Of a stretch of 64,000 bases of DNA, positions 58,818 to 64,000 are shown in pieces. This DNA comes from Ciborinia camelliae (Eukaryota > Ascomycota > Leotiomycetes > Helotiales > Sclerotiniaceae). Each line of letters begins with the position of its first letter. The first letter of the stretch is position 1. The DNA lies in contig JANPYM010000014.1 of NCBI GenBank assembly GCA_025890175.1, forward strand, positions 1,331,637-1,395,636. The letters run 5' to 3'. A program made the position numbers and the translations under genes. The notes below the pieces were generated by a model. That model made no database searches, was not told where the DNA came from, and was given only the letters and a program-made list of their open reading frames with translations.

Positions 58818-61800
58818 ATTTGTCAATTTGAGTTGACTTGAAGGTGCCGTCGCCAATCTTTTGTTAAATAATGTTATCGTCACCTCTTTTGCTCACCACC
58901 AAGCTTTGAGAACGCGACGCGCTTCTTGCGAAGTTAAAAATACGATAACAATTATTATCATTTGAAGAAGTTCGGAGAAATATCACTATCGGGAATAACT
59001 TTAAGCCGTGTATGCCGTGCATGCCGTGCCGTCCCGATACGTTAGGTAGCCTTGTCACGCGCGCCTACCTATATATGGCAGGTAGACTTCGATGCCTGGT
59101 ATTCGGTTGAACTTCGGTTGAATAAATACCTACTCTTTGTAGCTAAAGAAACTTACATATAACGGCTTCACTTGCTTGATGACTCGGCGACTCGGGAGCT
59201 ATCAATACCGATGCCGGTACATGAGCTACAGATGCCTGGTCTACATGATACGTCCCAGGATCGGAGTACCTACTAGGTAGAATCAATCGGCCTGATATTC
59301 GTCCGTGCGGGGATTCAGGGTCCTGGAAGTAGCCTCGCACTACTTCCTTGAGTGGTGGCGATTTACGATCAGGCTAACAAAGCGGCGGCCTCCAGTCAAA
59401 TCAGGTGTGCCTAGGTAGTCAGGAGTCCCAGAAAACGTGCCATGACCCTTCCAACCTTAAATTGATCTTGACGTCACATGATCTGCATATTTTCCAAGTT
59501 CTGGATGAATTGGAATGGAGTTTTTGGATATTTCAATCCTTGTCCATCGACCGCGGTGTATATCACTACTTTGAAGATAATAGATATAAGACATCATAAG
59601 CTTAGTTTGAGCTTGAAGGACACTTCTCCCCAAACCCTTAAATTTATTAATAGAAACTCTTCTTAGACAGATCGAAAGTCTGATAAACCTCGCTCGATTG
59701 TTCAATTTCTATTATAACATATCTCAAACCACCTTGGCATTTCAGAGTGAAAATGGTATAACGCACTCTTCCACGATTATCCTCTTATTTTATGGTTTCT
59801 AGAAGTATTTCATATGTCACGCTACTATGCAAACAAGACTAAAACACACGTCGCATTAAGCATCAATCTCGCAATACCTGATGAAGGTTTGAGTCTACGT
59901 ACATATCTCATCTAAAGCCGAAAATGTAACCTTTGAGCCACCGGCAGGGCTTCCAATTCTAGAGACGGGTGCAGTTGGTTGCTTATGGCATACATGCATT
60001 TATTACCAACCATACCTGGTCGGTAAGCTAACGTTTCAGAATGAATCAAATCAACAGATCAGAGGCGAACTTTACCAGCCACGTTTATGAAAATACCCAA
60101 TCACAGATGGCATTTGATATGTACCGGTATAATTGATCGAATTTGGGAGCGGATATGAAAATCATGTCCGTTCAATGAAGATTTTCGAGGGATTAACGAA
60201 CTCAACTGCCAGATTTTAAGGGGTAAGAAGAGTACGGCATATTTGAGCCGGTAGGTAGATGAACTCGTGAATCAAATCCTGTAGCTTGCAAATAGCTTGC
60301 GAATAGCCCACGTATCAGTATGTCAAATCAGCGAAAGATCCAAGGAACTACCTGATTCATTGAAGTTGGGATCTTTCTTTAGCTTCGGTGGATGCTTGGA
60401 TGCGTGCGTGTACCACCATTATACAAAACAAGCCAAAGAAACAAGCCAAAGATCAATGCATTATTCATTACCTTCTCAAGCTCCACGCAAAGAACATGAT
60501 GATACCAACCGGTACCTTTTCAGCTAAGGTTGTAGAGATAATAAGCATAAAACAAATGTTACATAGAAACGGATTGGGAAGTTTCTTCTAGATGTAGGTT
60601 GGAATAGGTGTAACCAACTACCTCCTCGTTAGATGGTGGGTGGTTCATTGGCTTGAATGCAGGATGACTGAATTGTGACACTAAACACTAACTCTACTGC
60701 GCCATTTCTGTACCTTAAATCATCCTGATACGGCCCCCAACTCTAAAGGCTGATTAGATAAGACCGGGCGAAGAAATAGACCTGACCTAACTGTCCCAGG
60801 TATAGGTAGGAATTCATAGATGCAAAGAAACTCATAGGATAGTTCTTCGTGAGTAATCGAAAGAAGATTATATATGGACGGATAGCTAATACCTAATAAT
60901 GGTTTTCGTAGTCAGATGGCGGGTATTAGATTAATGAGCTTTTCCCAACTGCAGCCTGCATGAGTGAGTATTTTGATATTCGGAAATTTTATGTATGTTA
61001 TGTACCTGATATGCGGTGAGATTTTATTTTGAGAAACTCGTGCAGGAGGTACCTAGGTTATGAAAGTGCTGCAAAGTAGCTGCTGCAAAGTACCTATATA
61101 TATACAGAAGTGAACCCTCAAAATGTTAGAATAATATGTACTCAGTATCTACCGTACGGAATTAGATACATTATAGACCTAAATTAGTTTTGTTGATAGG
61201 TAATCTACTAGTAGTTACTACTTACTAGTAACTTTGACTAGATAGACGGATATCATTAGTTGCATTTGTAAGTTATTAGTATCTATAAAATTGTTCAATT
61301 CATGAGCTAGGCATGTCCGGTCCATAGATAGTGTCCGTTCTCAGGATTTAACAAAATTAGTACGGAGTACTTAGGATAATTCAAACTCAAATACAAATAA
61401 ATGTCCAAGAATTTCATGCATCGACGATTTCTTTGAAAGAGAAGTCAATTCACACAAAACCATACCTCATACCTACACTTTGATTCTCGAAGTCTTTTCT
61501 CTTTGTTTCAGTTGAACAAATCGAAGAACAATCAATTTTACTGTAGAATCAATGGATGGAATCCATGGCATCCCATGATTCATTGAGTCAAAATGCTTTT
61601 GTTCTCCTCCTGAGGTATCTTGTTGTTTGAAAGGTTGTATATCAAAAACGCATTCACTCCCATTTTAGTCTTTTAAGTCAGTCAGTCAGTTAGTCAGTCC
61701 GTCAGTCAGTCACTCACTCACTCGAAACTTTTGTTTCATAAATCTATATATACGATATCTGGGTAGATGCTGGGTATGATTCTATATTCGATGGTTAACA

Positions 61801-62916
61801 TAAAACGAAAATAGTAAATGGTGACTCTCGTATCTCCTCGTACCTTTTCTTACCAGTCCGTAGCTACCTTTATGATTGCATTTTAGGGAAGACCTACCTA
61901 CCTGCCGTCACTCCTAGCCATCTTCTTTTTTGTGCCTTTCCTCCCAAGTCTGCAGAGATCTATCTAGTTTAAGCCCTCTCAAAGGCTTCGTTTGGGAATA
62001 GATCAGTCTCCATTATTACCAAACCAAAAGCATCCGTTACCTATGATTATTTTATTAATAATTGAATAAACCCATTTTTGTATCATCCACCCCATCCACC
62101 CTTCCGCCCTTCCAACCATCCAACCATCCAAGCAAGTTTCAGCACAATCCCACTAACAAACCTATAAGCGAATACATTTTCCTCGAGAACACTCGGTCCA
62201 TCCCAACAATCCATGATATCTTTCTTTCGTCTTCCTCCACATCAACTTTTTAAACTTCACTTTAAACACATCACTCACTCTCTACCTCTTTGTGCATCAT
62301 CATTTATTATCGCACGCATGTTAGTTAGTATCTCTTCTTTTGTATTAATGAAGGTTTGTACATTGAAACGGAACTCTTAAATCAAACAATTATCAACAGA
62401 GCCTTCCTTTTCTCACGAGAACCCTCCTTTCACCCAAGTTCAGTTCAGTCCCGTTTACTACGAAATCCTACCAAGCTTTAATACAGGCACAATCAGTCTC
62501 AGCAGCAGCATCCTTCACTGTCAAAGGACTTTGTGCTTCACAGGACGACCGAACCCCCATCGGATCATCAATCCTTCCTTCAATTCAATCGAAGCATCCA
62601 ATTTTAATAGATCTCATCCTCTCGACCAAAGGAATTTTGACATCTCTTCCGACCCTGCCAACACAGTCTTTACGAACGATCAAAAATCTTTTAGGCGGTC
62701 ATACTATCTACCCTCTCGATACATATTGTCAATTTTCTGCTCTCGATATCAGAACTTGTTATCTTGGTTTGCCCAGGTGTCGCGAATACTATTAGCGTTG
62801 AAAATCGGTATCAAGACAAATCGATAGGAAGAGAACTAACTACATTCGGAACCATACCAAATCTGCCACCTCTCGGATTAGAAGCGAGAGGTTTTTTGCA
62901 GAAGGGATAATCTATA
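58818..62916. other. Long intergenic region, no gene recognised
   Basis: About 4.1 kb without a supported gene. The largest open frames are below 100 codons, have no recognised domain, and lie on both strands. Features: ATGCCGTGCATGCCGTGCC (59010-59030), a repeated AAACAAGCCAAAGA (60430-60450), TCAGTCAGTCAGTTAGTCAGTCCG (61677-61710) and pyrimidine-rich sequence from about 62050 to 62530. The last 700 bases are probably promoter and long 5' leader of the following gene. Confidence 0.45.
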
Positions 62917-64000
62917 ATGTCAAATAAGAGATCTGAACATCTCAATCTTGGCCATTTACCTACGCCAGCAGTTGGGTTCCCTCGTTCGGGCCCATCAACT
63001 GCCAATACATCCCCCACAGAAGCTTCCATAGGAGGTGCCCCCTTGAGATCACCTTTTGGTCTTTCGTCCTTAAACTCCTCGGGCAAAATGGCCAGTAACA
63101 CGCGGTCGGGAGCTGGCTCTCCCTCGCATGAGCTCGCAGCTGGAGCAAGTGTCAACAGCGCCAGTAGAATATATCCAAAAAGGTACGAGTCGTCCACCCA
63201 TCTCTTATCATGAGATCATCATGCCCCTATCTATTGCCACGAGTCATAGCTGATAATCGCTTACAGGGCACGAGAGATCCAAGCCCAAGAAGGCTATAGT
63301 ACCGGCAATCCATGGGGACCCCCAACTAGTGGCAATTCTACCCCACTTCGAGAAACCATACCAGAGTCTCCTACGGATGGCTTTCCAGATTTTGCCCAGT
63401 TGCCAATGGCAGAAACAACGCCAGCACGACGAGCTCGTGCTGGCACAGTCCCATCTCGATTTTCGCCCGGAGGAGCTCTGAATTCAGTTCCAAGTTTGGC
63501 TAGTTTGGCGAAGACATCAAGACCAACACCATCACAGAGTCCATTCAAGTCTCCATCGCCGAACCTCGGTGATATGACTGACCCGTCTACTAGTATTGGA
63601 CTGTTAAATCGATTACGTTCGGGTTCTACTCCTCAAAAATCTATTTATAATACTTCGCCATTTGGTCACTCTCTCTTCACTCCAAGTTGGGGCATACCCT
63701 CGGGCCGTGATCGGACCTCGACGTTGCAGAGTATTGCCAGCCAATCCTCCAACGGACCCAGTTCACCCGCTCAATCTTCATTCTCAAGGGAAGGAAACAA
63801 TGATCATGAAATCAGAACTCTTGATTATCTGGGCCTTGTGGATCAAGAGCCTCCTCGATCGCAATTGGTGAACCCATTCTTGGCCAATCTCGTTGAATCA
63901 AACAGACAATCAAATCGTTTCCGCTCTTACTCTGTCAATGCAAAGGAGAAGTATGCCGAAGATGAGGAGGCTGATGAATATGGTTCGGGTAGCATGACCC
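62917..64000 (+). CDS. Ser/Pro-rich protein, 5' part only; possible Jsn1/PUF-like RNA-binding protein
   Basis: Two exons are visible, 62917-63182 and 63267 to the right edge, joined in frame (YPKR then AREIQAQEGY). About 333 residues are present, and the gene runs off the window. The sequence is low in complexity and rich in Ser, Pro and Thr, with repeated short motifs such as SPFG, SPSPN and TPARRA. RTLDYLGLVDQEPPR and the following VNPFLANLVESNR look more ordered. Ser/Pro-rich N-termini of this type precede RRM and PUF repeats in fungal Jsn1-like proteins, but no RNA-binding repeat lies within the window, so that is a guess. The ATG at 62917 is the first in frame and is preceded by a purine at -3. 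A very long leader seems likely. Confidence 0.75.

Noticed and set aside
58864..60600. Several 60-80 codon frames in the spacer after VPS72
   Set aside because: Short, overlapping on both strands, without motifs or splice support.

Overview
The window is nuclear DNA of a filamentous ascomycete. Genes are split by short GT-AG introns (mostly 45-160 bp, often with a CTAAC/CTRAY-like branch site), two of the three tRNA genes carry an intron just 3' of the anticodon, and the gene set is typical of Pezizomycotina (PDR-type ABC transporter, STAND/NACHT-ankyrin protein, Emp47-like lectin, UNC93-like transporter). Moderate GC and the many TACCTAGGTAGGTA-type tracts between genes would suit a leotiomycete (Helotiales), but that placement is inference. 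Nothing viral, plasmid-like or CRISPR-like was seen, and no intact transposon.

Layout. 0-7 kb: the 5' part of a saccharopine-dehydrogenase-like reductase (minus, runs off the left edge), RPL43 (plus), then an UNC93/DUF895-type membrane protein (minus) that appears to carry an in-frame stop. 8-13.5 kb: a basic hypothetical protein, RDS3/PHF5A and a pinin-domain gene in a head-to-head pair (both splicing-related), and an epoxide hydrolase. 15-24 kb: a RING+PHD protein, a 10-N assembly gap, mitochondrial ribosomal protein mL46, a block of minisatellite and polypurine DNA, and a D-amino-acid oxidase with a reading-frame break. 25-31 kb: tRNA-Thr(AGT), tRNA-Asp(GTC), and a three-exon STAND protein (HeLo-like N-terminus, NACHT, ankyrins) lying between two diverged copies of one intergenic repeat. 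31-43.4 kb: an ACC-synthase-like PLP aminotransferase, tRNA-Arg(TCG) and a 1477-residue full-size ABCG/PDR transporter with a 15-residue repeat at its N-terminus. 44.7-49.2 kb: an Emp47-like lectin cargo receptor, a 69-residue membrane protein and ALG8; lectin and ALG8 both belong to ER glycoprotein processing. 51.3-58.9 kb: ITC1 (ISWI partner with WAC domain) and the SWR1 subunit YL1/VPS72, two chromatin-remodelling genes. 62.9 kb to the end: the 5' part of a Ser/Pro-rich protein that leaves the window.

Most genes are housekeeping and there is no obvious metabolite cluster. The accessory-looking items are the STAND gene, the ABC transporter, the epoxide hydrolase, the aminotransferase and the D-amino-acid oxidase. 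Long gene-free stretches (13.5-15, 17.3-19.2, 20.5-22.2, 33.8-38.9, 43.4-44.8, 54.8-56.7 and 58.9-62.9 kb) are mainly simple repeats. Exon ends were read by eye from splice motifs and family patterns; those of the UNC93-like gene, mL46, the oxidase and the RDS3 tail are the least certain.
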